Positions 36,306 to 44,833 of a stretch of 64,000 nt of DNA are shown one piece after another. Where the stretch lies: assembly GCF_959029255.1 (NCBI RefSeq), contig NZ_CAUFUE010000018.1, positions 1 to 64,000 on the forward strand, in the 5' to 3' direction. The translations under genes were made by a program, and so were the position numbers. This stretch comes from an uncultured Bacteroides sp. (lineage in GTDB: Bacteria > Bacteroidota > Bacteroidia > Bacteroidales > Bacteroidaceae). The notes beneath the pieces were generated by a model. It ran no database searches. It had not been told where the DNA came from and worked only from the letters and a program-made list of their open reading frames with translations. Position 1 is the first letter of the stretch; the number at the start of each line of letters is the position of its first letter.

Positions 36306-37121
36306 TTATCTTTTCTTTGCAATCACATAGATGGGATGATAAGTCAGTGTCACATTTCCATCTGTCTCACTAAACTGGCGGACGTAGTCATCGCAGAAGG
36401 CTTGGAGCCGTCCACGTGTCCACATCCTTTTTTCAGTACCTGTCACTCCGGTTTGCTTCATGTGCCGTAATACCTGTTGCGGGGTGGCAAAAGACATAGG
36501 AACGATTTCTTCTGAAGCATAGAATATATCGTAGTGAGGAGATAACAGCATCTTCAGTTCTTCGAGTGACAAGTAATCGAGACCGTTTCCGGTGAGGAAA
36601 CGTATCTCTTGCATATTTTTCTTCCCAAAAGTGCTGAAAGCGAGGATACCGTTGTCGGTCAGAAAATGAAGGCAACGATTGAAAAATGTAGCAGGGTCGG
36701 CAAACCATTGCAGGGTGGAACAGGAGGTTATCAAGTCCGTACCTTGCGGAAAGTCGAGGGTTTCTGCATCACAGGGTAGAAAATGGACTGAAGAAGAAAC
36801 ATATTTGCGAATGTATTCTTCCATTTCCGGACACAAGTCGTTAAGCAATAATGTCTTCGGTTGCAGAGTTTGCAGTAGTAAGCGGGAGTAATAACCTGTG
36901 CCGCATCCGAACTCAACAATATGTTGAAAAGGGGATGTGTTACAAGAACTGTTTTGTACTCCGGCGGTGTTACAGGCATGTTCCATCAATAGGCGTAGCA
37001 TTTTCTCCGCCACCAATTGCTGTACACGTGCTTTACTGCCATACGTGTTTCGGGCTTTTGCAAACCGTTCGGCGATGAGTGCTTTATCGATGGTTTGGAT
37101 GGTAGTGTTACAAATCATCAT
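36306..37121 (-). CDS. bioC: malonyl-ACP O-methyltransferase BioC
   Basis: This 271-residue SAM-dependent methyltransferase starts pimeloyl synthesis by masking the malonyl carboxyl as a methyl ester. Motif I is 'IVEFGCGTGYYSRLLLQ' near residues 66-82. 'LITSCSTLQWFADP' corresponds to motif IV/post-IV. The N-terminal 'RFAKARNTYGSKARVQQLVAEKML' is typical of BioC. It begins 10 bases after bioG. The pairing with BioG instead of BioH is the normal Bacteroides route. Confidence 0.93.
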   Translation of the reverse strand: MMICNTTIQTIDKALIAERFAKARNTYGSKARVQQLVAEKMLRLLMEHACNTAGVQNSSCNTSPFQHIVEFGCGTGYYSRLLLQTLQPKTLLLNDLCPEMEEYIRKYVSSSVHFLPCDAETLDFPQGTDLITSCSTLQWFADPATFFNRCLHFLTDNGILAFSTFGKKNMQEIRFLTGNGLDYLSLEELKMLLSPHYDIFYASEEIVPMSFATPQQVLRHMKQTGVTGTEKRMWTRGRLQAFCDDYVRQFSETDGNVTLTYHPIYVIAKKR

Positions 37122-37131
37122 TTTCAGCGTT

Positions 37132-37902
37132 TCATTGGATACATATTCTCTTCAGATGCCACAGGAAGTCATCAATGGGCATTTCCCATGCGTCTTGTAG
37201 CAAAAAACGGAACATGGGTTCGTCATAGTGCGCACAATCCGTTATGATAAGGTTGGTTGCTTCCTCATGATTGATTTCCTGATTTTCGGGGGGGATAATC
37301 CGGTCGTTGTTACCTATGAGGGCATAGTCATAGTTGTATCCATACTTGTCTATATATTTTTCAATCATGTCATCTAGAACTTTATCGTCAATGCTTTCAT
37401 CGGAATAGTCTCCATACATTTCAAAATATTGTTCTTTGATACGTTTCAATTCATCTTTGATTTCATCGAAGTCTCGTCGGGGAGTCATTTTCATCAATGC
37501 CTTGTAGGCGTTACTATCCTGACACATGCGATGCATGAATTTCTGGAGTGAGGCGGGAGTAAGCCCATCGAAGGTAGCTTGATAAGTTGCCAGGGGAATT
37601 CCTTCCTGGTCGTCTATGGGATGAGTGCTTCCGTTGAAGGATATGCTGGTTATTTTGTCTCTGGGTATTTGGCTGAGTATGAGTGAACCGGCCCATACTC
37701 CCATAGACCATGCCACCACGTTCACCTGCCGGTAGCGGTCGAAGATGGACAGGTCGAAATCGAGTGTACGGTAGTCGTAGCAAACCATGTAGTCCATACC
37801 TTTAGGACGATATTGCTTGAAAGGGGTTTCATCGGCTGCCCATCCGGCAAAGAACAGGAGCAACTTGGGTTGGTTCTCGTTTATAACATAAATTTGTTTC
37901 AT
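37132..37902 (-). CDS. bioG: pimeloyl-ACP methyl ester esterase BioG
   Basis: This 256-residue alpha/beta hydrolase of the DUF452/BioG family removes the methyl group from pimeloyl-ACP methyl ester so that BioF can use it. The nucleophile Ser is in 'VNVVAWSMGVWAG' and the catalytic His is probably in 'DCAHYDEPMF' near the end. 'FFAGWAADETPFKQY' is the family's start. It is longer than the roughly 215 residues of many BioG proteins because of a charged insertion around 130-175. It sits 39 bases after bioF. Confidence 0.88.
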   Translation of the reverse strand: MKQIYVINENQPKLLLFFAGWAADETPFKQYRPKGMDYMVCYDYRTLDFDLSIFDRYRQVNVVAWSMGVWAGSLILSQIPRDKITSISFNGSTHPIDDQEGIPLATYQATFDGLTPASLQKFMHRMCQDSNAYKALMKMTPRRDFDEIKDELKRIKEQYFEMYGDYSDESIDDKVLDDMIEKYIDKYGYNYDYALIGNNDRIIPPENQEINHEEATNLIITDCAHYDEPMFRFLLQDAWEMPIDDFLWHLKRICIQ

Positions 37903-37941
37903 TTTCTTTCTAAATTAATTGAGTTATTATTTGATATATGT

Positions 37942-39105
37942 TTAAAAACTTTCATTTAAGCAGTTTCTCAGTTTCTCTATTTCTTCTTCTTTTATCTCCG
38001 CCGTCAACGAAAAACGAATGCGTGATGTACCTTCGGGCACCGTAGGCGGACGTACGGGCAGGGCATAGAAACCGTGGCGTTGCAGTTGTTCGGCACGCAG
38101 GATGGTGTCTCTGCTTGGTCCTACAATCATCGGTACGATGTGGCTTACGCTGGGACATTCGTATCCTTGCGTGAGCAAAGTTTCCCGCAGGATTTGGCTG
38201 ATGTGGGTTAAATGCTCCCTCCGTTTCCCCATGCTTGCCAGTTTCCGTATAATGAATAATGTCCAAGCAATGTTCAACGGAGGCAGGGCAGTGGTGAAGA
38301 TAAGGGTACGCATCCGGTTAATAAGATATTCACGTATTACTTGACGGCAAACAATGTATGCTCCCGCCGATGCGGCCGCCTTGCCGAAAGTACCGACCAG
38401 GAAATCAATATCACCAATACATCCCGCTTCTTCGGCACACCCCAATCCACGTTTGCCCCGCACTCCGAAAGCATGTGCTTCGTCTACATAGAGTAACACG
38501 TTGTCGTAAGTCTGCTTCAGTCCTATCAGAGCGTTTAAATCGGTCTGGTCGCCATCCATGCTGAAAATACTTTCGGTGACGATAATCATCCGCTTGTAGG
38601 ATGCGTGATACTCTTTCAGTAATCGTGCAAGTTGCTCCAAGTCGTTGTGACGATAACGGATACATTTTGCGGCAGAAAGCCGTATCCCGTCAATCAGGCT
38701 GGCATGAACCAGTTTATCTGCAAGTATCAAGGTCTGCGTGTCGCTCACTGCTGGCAGTATACCGGTGTTAGCATGATAGCCGCTATTGAATATCAGCGCT
38801 GCTTCCGTTCCGAAAAGCCGGGCAAGTTCTGCTTCCAGTTCTTCGTAGATAGTGAAATTACCGGTCAGCAAACGAGAGGAGGAGGAAGTCGGCATAAATG
38901 TATCGGGGGTCAGCGTATCCAGAAATTCTTCTCTCAATACACGGTCGGCAGCCAAACCCAAGTAGTCGTTGGACGATAAGTTCAGCATTCGTTTTCCGTC
39001 TACAATTACGTTTCGTCCGTCGTGTGTCATTTCCGGCAGACGGCGTAGATTGCTCTGCTCTTTTAACTGTTGCAGTTCTTGCTGCATAAAGTCTGTTGTG
39101 TACAT
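37942..39105 (-). CDS. bioF: 8-amino-7-oxononanoate synthase BioF
   Basis: This 387-residue PLP enzyme condenses pimeloyl-ACP with alanine. 'LNLSSNDYLGLAAD' near 40, 'FNSGYHANTGILPA' near 104, 'YVDEAHAFGVRGKRGLG' with the PLP-binding Asp and His, and the Schiff-base lysine in 'GTFGKAAASAGAY' are all present. The start is two bases after the bioBA stop, implying translational coupling. Confidence 0.95.
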   Translation of the reverse strand: MYTTDFMQQELQQLKEQSNLRRLPEMTHDGRNVIVDGKRMLNLSSNDYLGLAADRVLREEFLDTLTPDTFMPTSSSSRLLTGNFTIYEELEAELARLFGTEAALIFNSGYHANTGILPAVSDTQTLILADKLVHASLIDGIRLSAAKCIRYRHNDLEQLARLLKEYHASYKRMIIVTESIFSMDGDQTDLNALIGLKQTYDNVLLYVDEAHAFGVRGKRGLGCAEEAGCIGDIDFLVGTFGKAAASAGAYIVCRQVIREYLINRMRTLIFTTALPPLNIAWTLFIIRKLASMGKRREHLTHISQILRETLLTQGYECPSVSHIVPMIVGPSRDTILRAEQLQRHGFYALPVRPPTVPEGTSRIRFSLTAEIKEEEIEKLRNCLNESF

Positions 39106-39107
39106 GG

Positions 39108-41381
39108 TTACATCTCCTTTACAATCTTAATCAGCCCTTTCGTCAACTTGGTGAGTTGTTCCGGCTCAATAATGAACGGTGGCATCAGATACACCAATTT
39201 CCCGAATGGACGTACCCAGATACCTTCTTCCACAAACCGGCGTTGCATCCATGCCATATTCACCGGTTCTTTGGTTTCAATAACCCCGATAGCTCCCAAC
39301 ACCCTTACATCCGCTACTTGCGGCAGGTGACGGGCGGGTTCCAGTTCCTCTTTCAGTTGCGCTTCGATGCGTGATACTTTTTCTTTCCAGTTGTATTCAT
39401 CGGATATCAGTAATTTCACTGAAGCACAGGCTACGGCACATGCCAATGGATTTCCCATGAAAGTAGGACCGTGCATAAATGCCCCCGGAGCATGGTTGGA
39501 GATGGCATCGGCAACCTCATTTGTTGCCAGTACTGCGGACAGTGTCATATATCCTCCTGTCAGCGCTTTACCGATGCATAGGATATCCGGTTCTGTGCCC
39601 GCATGCTCCCAGGCAAACAGTTTTCCGGTACGTCCGAACCCGGTTGCTATTTCATCAAAGATGAGCAATAAACCATGTTTGCGACATAACTCTGCCGCTT
39701 CACGCAAGTACTGCGGATGGTAGAACCACATGCCTCCTGCTCCCTGTACAATAGGTTCCAGTATAAGTGCCGCCAACTCTCCGGAATGTTGTTCTATCGT
39801 TTCTTTCAATGGAACAATATCTTCAGGATTCCACTCCCCGTCATATCGTGAGCGGGGTTGCGGTACGAAATACCGTATGGGCAATGCCGAACCGAACAGG
39901 GAGTGCATACCTGTCACCGGGTCGCATACGGACATCGCATTCCAAGTATCTCCGTGGTAACCACTGCGTATAGTCACAAAATTGGTCTTTAGCTTCAAAT
40001 CGTTCAACGATGGGGCGGCCTGGCTTTTCGCAACCCAATATTGTACCGCCATCTTCAGGGCTACTTCCACCGCTACCGATCCCGAATCCGCATAAAATAT
40101 TTTTTGCATGGAAGGTGGTACAAGAGGCAACAATAGTTTTCCAAGTTCTATCGCCGGGTCATGAGTCAATCCGCCGAACATCACATGTGACATTTTCCCA
40201 AGTTGTTCCTCTGCCGCTTTGTTCAATACCGGATGGTTATATCCATGTACGGCGCACCACCATGACGACATACCTTCAATAAGTGTTTGTTCACCGTTCG
40301 GAGCTTGTGGCGTTTCAATGGTAACCGTTGCCCCTTCGGCACGTTTCACTTTGTATACAGGTAGTGGATTGGTGGTTGATGTGTAAGGATGCCACAAATG
40401 TTCCCGGTCGAATTGCGAACCGTTGAACTGATATCCCGCTTCTTCAACCAGCTTTTTGTCTTCCGAAACCTTTGAGCCGAGCGTAGTCAACAAATCACCC
40501 ACGATGGCGGAGTTAATTCCGATATAGAGAGATTTCTTTACCGCTTCTTTACTGAGCTGCGAACGTCCTCCCGCGAAACGAAGATAGGCCGTAGGATTGA
40601 TAAAGCGGAAAAGGGCAATGGTGGTCAGTACTTCTTCCTCTGTCAGTGGCGGCTGGTTTTCAAGCGGTGTTCCGGGAATCGGACTGAGCAAATTGATGGG
40701 AATGGATTGTACTCCCAGCTTTTTCAAGGTGAAGGCAAATTCGATACGTTGTTCCATCGTTTCTCCCATACCGATGATGCCACCGCTGCAAATATCCATG
40801 CCTGCATTGCGTGCAGCTTGTAAAGTGTGCAGCTTTTCTTCCTGGGTGTGGGTATTGCACAAAGTGGGAAAATAAGAAGGAGCCGTCTCCAGATTGCAAT
40901 GGTAACGCGTGATACCGGCTTCGTACAAAGCGCGTAATTCATCTTCGTTCAGCAACCCCAGTGAAGCGCACAACTGAATAGAAGAGTGGCGTCGTAAATG
41001 GCGTACCGTATCACAAAGTTGTTCAATTTGTTTGGGTGAAGGTTTACGTCCGCTGGTTACGAGGGAGAAACGGTTGACATCTTGTCGTTCATTGTATTGT
41101 GCCTGTTTCAGGCATTCTTCAGCGGGCAGCAGGTTGTAGGTTTCAGCTTTCGTGTGGTAGTGGGAAGATTGTGCGCACCATTTGCAATTCTCGGGGCATC
41201 GTCCTGACTTTGCATTGATGATGGAACACATGTCGAATTCGCGCGACGCGCATGCGACGGTAATCTCGTGTGCGGCGGCATACAGCGCCTCACGGTCGGC
41301 CGTATTGGCCAGCCAGGCTGCTTCATCGGGCGATATGTCTATGCCTGACAACACCTGGGCTTTCAACTCATCTGTAGTCAT
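39108..41381 (-). CDS. bioB-bioA: fused biotin synthase (BioB) and DAPA aminotransferase (BioA)
   Basis: This protein has 757 residues from the ATG at 41381. The N-terminal half (about 1-315) is BioB, the radical-SAM enzyme that inserts sulfur into dethiobiotin. Its [4Fe-4S] motif is C62-PEN-C66-KW-C69, and the Cys and Arg ligands of the second cluster lie in 'YHCNLETA' and later. The C-terminal half (about 325-757) is BioA, which makes 7,8-diaminopelargonic acid with SAM as amino donor. 'REHLWHPYTS', 'SSWWCAVHGYNHP' and the PLP lysine in 'CIGKALTGGYMTLSAVL' are its marks. The two steps flank BioD in the pathway, so the fusion does not channel directly. The frame stays open upstream to 41681, giving a possible N-terminal extension (see 41382-41561). 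Confidence 0.93.
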   Translation of the reverse strand: MTTDELKAQVLSGIDISPDEAAWLANTADREALYAAAHEITVACASREFDMCSIINAKSGRCPENCKWCAQSSHYHTKAETYNLLPAEECLKQAQYNERQDVNRFSLVTSGRKPSPKQIEQLCDTVRHLRRHSSIQLCASLGLLNEDELRALYEAGITRYHCNLETAPSYFPTLCNTHTQEEKLHTLQAARNAGMDICSGGIIGMGETMEQRIEFAFTLKKLGVQSIPINLLSPIPGTPLENQPPLTEEEVLTTIALFRFINPTAYLRFAGGRSQLSKEAVKKSLYIGINSAIVGDLLTTLGSKVSEDKKLVEEAGYQFNGSQFDREHLWHPYTSTTNPLPVYKVKRAEGATVTIETPQAPNGEQTLIEGMSSWWCAVHGYNHPVLNKAAEEQLGKMSHVMFGGLTHDPAIELGKLLLPLVPPSMQKIFYADSGSVAVEVALKMAVQYWVAKSQAAPSLNDLKLKTNFVTIRSGYHGDTWNAMSVCDPVTGMHSLFGSALPIRYFVPQPRSRYDGEWNPEDIVPLKETIEQHSGELAALILEPIVQGAGGMWFYHPQYLREAAELCRKHGLLLIFDEIATGFGRTGKLFAWEHAGTEPDILCIGKALTGGYMTLSAVLATNEVADAISNHAPGAFMHGPTFMGNPLACAVACASVKLLISDEYNWKEKVSRIEAQLKEELEPARHLPQVADVRVLGAIGVIETKEPVNMAWMQRRFVEEGIWVRPFGKLVYLMPPFIIEPEQLTKLTKGLIKIVKEM

Positions 41382-41561
41382 AATATGAATGTAATAGGGG
41401 AGGGTCTGAACCGAATTTTGCTTTCGTAGCGAACTGTCTGCCACGTTGTTCCGCAGGTAGCCAATCGTGACCTGACGACCTATGCTGGCGAATGCAGCGT
41501 ATGCTTTCCGGCTCCAACGGCGGAAACGTATCGTCTTCTTATCGGTCTGCTTTTTATTCAC
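41382..41561 (-). other. in-frame Arg-rich leader segment upstream of BioB
   Basis: From a GTG at 41559-41561 the bioBA frame runs without a stop for 60 codons before the conserved BioB start. The peptide begins VNKKQTDKKTIRFRRWSRKA and continues 'YAAFASIGRQVTIGYLRNN', which looks like real protein. AAGGAT lies 10-15 bases before the GTG, and the promoter box is 40-50 bases upstream. It is either an N-terminal extension of the fusion enzyme or a separate regulatory leader that has lost its stop. Confidence 0.5.
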
Positions 41562-41601
41562 GGTGTTCAGTATCCTTATGTTATAAACTCTTTTTGCGGT
41601 A

Positions 41602-41609
41602 CAAATGTA
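41602..41609 (-). promoter_or_regulatory. -7 box of the biotin operon
   Basis: The minus strand reads TACATTTG, a full match to TAnnTTTG. Transcription would begin near 41595, leaving a leader of about 214 bases before the BioB ATG at 41381, long enough to hold the leader peptide. Confidence 0.55.
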
Positions 41610-41633
41610 GGAAAAATATTCAGACGGGATACG

Positions 41634-41733
41634 ATTTAATGAAGAATGAAGAATGAAGAAGGAAGAATTACCTTGCGGCATACTTGCGTAGCGTAGCTAA
41701 TTTCTTCATTCATCATTCTTCATTTCTTTAAAT
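41634..41733. repeat. inverted repeat of GAAGAATGAA words
   Basis: The left arm (about 41634-41662) is made of tandem GAAGAATGAA words. The right arm (41701-41733) is close to its reverse complement. The nrdG stop codon (41728-41730) lies inside the right arm. It may end nrdDG transcription. Confidence 0.65.
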
Positions 41734-42228
41734 TCCTGGATTGTAGTGATAGTTTATAGCTTTCTTAGCTTTCAGTGACGCTTGTACGTCAATCAACCGT
41801 TGGTTACTGCTGCCACGGAAATAAAGACTCTCATCGTGCAGCTCTTTTTTGAATTTGCCGTCTACCAGCACATCAATATATTCCAGTAACTTCGCTTGTC
41901 GAGGATTACGTAGCAGATTTTCAAAAGTATATCCTGTATAACACCATATATTTTTCCGGCTTTTACTTTTGATGGCAGATGCCAATTCTGTGAAACCTTC
42001 CGGTTGAAACATCGGGTCACCACCACTGAAAGTCACATCTGCAAAATTATCGGCAAGTACCTTTTTCAAGATTTCGTCCGTACTCATCCAGCATCCTCGA
42101 TTGATGTCCCATGATTCGGGATTATGACAGCCGGGACACCCGTTGGGGCATCCGGCTGCATAGATGGCGGTACGGAAACCGGGACCGTCTACAGTAGTAT
42201 CTTCTACTATGTCGAGAATAGAAATCAC
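41728..42228 (-). CDS. nrdG: anaerobic ribonucleotide reductase activase NrdG
   Basis: This 166-residue radical-SAM enzyme places the glycyl radical on NrdD. The cluster motif is 'GCPNGCPGCHNPESWD' (CxxxCxxC) near residues 31-46, slightly different from the textbook spacing but usual for this family. 'TFSGGDPMFQPEGF' is the SAM-binding GGE-like motif. It starts 11 bases after nrdD and shares its transcript. Confidence 0.94.
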   Translation of the reverse strand: MISILDIVEDTTVDGPGFRTAIYAAGCPNGCPGCHNPESWDINRGCWMSTDEILKKVLADNFADVTFSGGDPMFQPEGFTELASAIKSKSRKNIWCYTGYTFENLLRNPRQAKLLEYIDVLVDGKFKKELHDESLYFRGSSNQRLIDVQASLKAKKAINYHYNPGI

Positions 42229-42239
42229 TTTTCCAACGA

Positions 42240-44447
42240 TTAATTATGAATGGTACGGTCGTTTAACTCCGCAAGCTTAGCTTGGTTCCAGCGGTCGGTA
42301 GTACCTACCAGGTAGCCGGTGATACGTTGCAACTTGTCGATGTGTCTGCTTCCGCACTTCGGGCATTCTTCCAGGTTGGCGGCGGAGTTTTCGTATCCGC
42401 AGTCCAGGCAACGATTACGGTTGTGGTTGACAGAACCATAACCGATATTGTACTGGTCCATCATATCCACCATACGCATGATAACCTCCGGATTGTGCGT
42501 TGCATCCCCATCCATCTCAACATAAAAAATATGTCCGCCACGTGTCAGCTCATGATAGGGAGCCTCCACTTCGGCTTTGTGGCGGGCACTGCATTTGTAA
42601 TACACAGGCACATGGTTGGAGTTGGTGTAATAATCGCGGTCTGTGATACCCGGAAGAATACCGAACTTCTTACGGTCTACCCGGGTGAATTTACCTGATA
42701 ACCCTTCGGCAGGAGTAGCCAATACACTGTAATTATGCTGATATTGGTCGGAGAACTGATTGCTACGGTCGCGCATATAAGTCACGATTTTCACTCCCAG
42801 TGCCTGAGCTTCTTCCGATTCACCGTGGTGTTTTCCAAGTAAAGCTACCAGGCATTCAGCCAGACCGATAAAGCCGATACCCAATGTACCTTGATTGATA
42901 ACCGAGTCAATGGTATCGTTCGGTTTCAGTTTCTCGCTGCCTATCCACAGGGCTGACATTAGCAAAGGGAACTGCTTGGCAAATGCCGTTTTTTGGAATT
43001 CCATGCGCTCGTGCAACTGACGTGCCGTAATCTCGAGCATGGAGTCCAACTTGGAGAAGAAACGGGCAATGCGTTGCTCCTTGTCCTCTATATCCATACA
43101 TTCGATGGCAAGGCGGACAATATTAATTGTGGAGAATGAGATATTTCCACGTCCGATGGAGGTTTTCGGTCCGAAACGGTTTTCAAAAACACGAGTACGG
43201 CATCCCATTGTAGCCACTTCATGTTCATAACGTTTGGGATCATCAGCCTTCCAATCTTCACTTTGGTTGAAAGTAGCGTCAAGGTTCAGGAAATTGGGGA
43301 AGAAACGGCGGGCGGTTACCTTGCAGGCAAGCTGGTAGAGGTCATAGTTCCGGTCTTCAGGCAAGTAACTTACTCCTCGTTTTTTCTTCCAGATTTGGAT
43401 AGGGAAGATGGCTGTTTCTCCGTTTCCCACTCCTTGATAAGTACTTTTCAGCAATTCACGGATGATGCAGCGTCCCTCGGCAGAGGTATCTGTACCATAA
43501 TTGATGGAACTGAATACCACCTGATTACCTCCCCGTGAATGTATCGTATTCATGTTATGGATAAACGCTTCCATGGACTGGTGCACACGGGCCACAGTCT
43601 TGTTGACCGCATGCTGAACGATACGCTTCTCGTCAGACAGTCCGTCCAAAGGTTGCGGCAGATAGTCCGTCAGCTCCTTTTGATAAAGGTGGGAATAATC
43701 TTTGCCATACAATTCTTCCAGAGTTTTGATTTCCTCAATATAGCTTTTACGAACGTATGGAGCCAGGTAAAAGTCAAAAGCGGGAATAGCCTGTCCGCCA
43801 TGCATTTCGTTCTGAGCCGTTTCCAGCGAGATACACCCTAAGATACTGGCGGTTTCGATGCGCTTGGCCGGACGCGATTCACCGTGTCCGGCAGAGAAAC
43901 CGTAGTTTAGGATACGGTCTAACGGATGCTGCACGCAAGTCAGGCTCTTTGTGGGATAATAATCTTTGTCGTGGATGTGCAGGTAGTTTTGGCTCACGGC
44001 ATCCAGCGCATCGTCACTCAGCAGGTAATCATCTACAAACGGTTTGGTGGTTTCACTGGCAAATTTCATCATCATGCCTGCAGGAGTATCTGCGTTCATG
44101 TTGGCGTTTTCACGAGTGATGTCGTTGGATTTTATGTTGATAATTTCCAGAAAGATATCGCGGGTCTTAGCCTTGCGGGCGATGCTGCGTTGATTACGGT
44201 AAGCAATATATTTCTGTGCGACGTCCTTGCGGCTGCTTTTCATCAATTCTACTTCCACCATATCCTGAATGGCCTCTACCGTCATCTGAGGTTCTCCTCT
44301 GAAAGAGATATGGTCAGTGATTTGATGAATCAACTGTAAGTCTTCTCCTTTATCCGTGTGGAGCATGGCTTTACGAATGGCAGTCACTATTTTTTCTTCA
44401 TTGAAACCGACAATACGTCCGTCACGCTTGATTACCGTTTGTATCAT
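42240..44447 (-). CDS. nrdD: anaerobic ribonucleoside-triphosphate reductase NrdD
   Basis: This protein has 735 residues from the ATG at 44447. A frame extending to 44495 overlaps the promoter box, so the shorter start is preferred. It reduces NTPs to dNTPs under anaerobic conditions, using formate and a glycyl radical. Parts: an ATP-cone at about 1-95 ('VIKRDGRIVGFNEEKIVTAI'), the glycyl-radical barrel, a zinc site with two CxxC pairs ('CLDCGYEN', 'CPKCGSRH'), and the radical loop 'RITGYLVGTTDRWN' near the C-terminus. The length is normal. No aerobic reductase is in the window. Confidence 0.96.
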   Translation of the reverse strand: MIQTVIKRDGRIVGFNEEKIVTAIRKAMLHTDKGEDLQLIHQITDHISFRGEPQMTVEAIQDMVEVELMKSSRKDVAQKYIAYRNQRSIARKAKTRDIFLEIINIKSNDITRENANMNADTPAGMMMKFASETTKPFVDDYLLSDDALDAVSQNYLHIHDKDYYPTKSLTCVQHPLDRILNYGFSAGHGESRPAKRIETASILGCISLETAQNEMHGGQAIPAFDFYLAPYVRKSYIEEIKTLEELYGKDYSHLYQKELTDYLPQPLDGLSDEKRIVQHAVNKTVARVHQSMEAFIHNMNTIHSRGGNQVVFSSINYGTDTSAEGRCIIRELLKSTYQGVGNGETAIFPIQIWKKKRGVSYLPEDRNYDLYQLACKVTARRFFPNFLNLDATFNQSEDWKADDPKRYEHEVATMGCRTRVFENRFGPKTSIGRGNISFSTINIVRLAIECMDIEDKEQRIARFFSKLDSMLEITARQLHERMEFQKTAFAKQFPLLMSALWIGSEKLKPNDTIDSVINQGTLGIGFIGLAECLVALLGKHHGESEEAQALGVKIVTYMRDRSNQFSDQYQHNYSVLATPAEGLSGKFTRVDRKKFGILPGITDRDYYTNSNHVPVYYKCSARHKAEVEAPYHELTRGGHIFYVEMDGDATHNPEVIMRMVDMMDQYNIGYGSVNHNRNRCLDCGYENSAANLEECPKCGSRHIDKLQRITGYLVGTTDRWNQAKLAELNDRTIHN

Positions 44448-44492
44448 AACCGTTGTTTTTTTAGATTTTATTGTTTTACTTAATTGGGCAGG

Positions 44493-44500
44493 CAAAGGTA
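44493..44500 (-). promoter_or_regulatory. -7 box of nrdDG
   Basis: The minus strand reads TACCTTTG, matching TAnnTTTG, 45 bases upstream of the ATG at 44447. No -33 TTTG was recognised. The rest of the gap up to 44833 is A/T-rich and shows only the divergent promoter box at 44727. Confidence 0.5.
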
Positions 44501-44726
44501 TAACAGTTATCTGTATGATTTTCTTTTTGGAAAACTTTTAAGAGTTTAAAAATAGTTAATCAATTGATAATTAGATGCAAACTTTCGCAGAATGGAAAAC
44601 TTTATTTTAAATATGATGTTCAATGATAAACTTTAATAATAATGATATTAAATACTGTTGTAAAAGGAAATTGAAAGAGAAAACGGAAAAAAGAAAACCT
44701 ACTTGTGTGTTTTCAAATACTTTAGT

Positions 44727-44734
44727 TATATTTG
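44727..44734 (+). promoter_or_regulatory. -7 box for the MetE-like gene
   Basis: TATATTTG matches the -7 consensus, about 100 bases upstream of the start at 44834. No good -33 element was seen. Confidence 0.45.
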
Positions 44735-44833
44735 TAACGAGTTGCTTTGCTCATGGCTTTCGCCATTTTATTGTTCTTTTGCCATTTATGAATAGGGCAG
44801 AAGGTGAATTTTTAATTTCAAATAAGAACGTTT

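Noticed and set aside
41382..41601. A known biotin riboswitch ahead of bioBA
   Set aside because: I recognise no established riboswitch fold here, and the stretch reads as plausible protein in frame with BioB.
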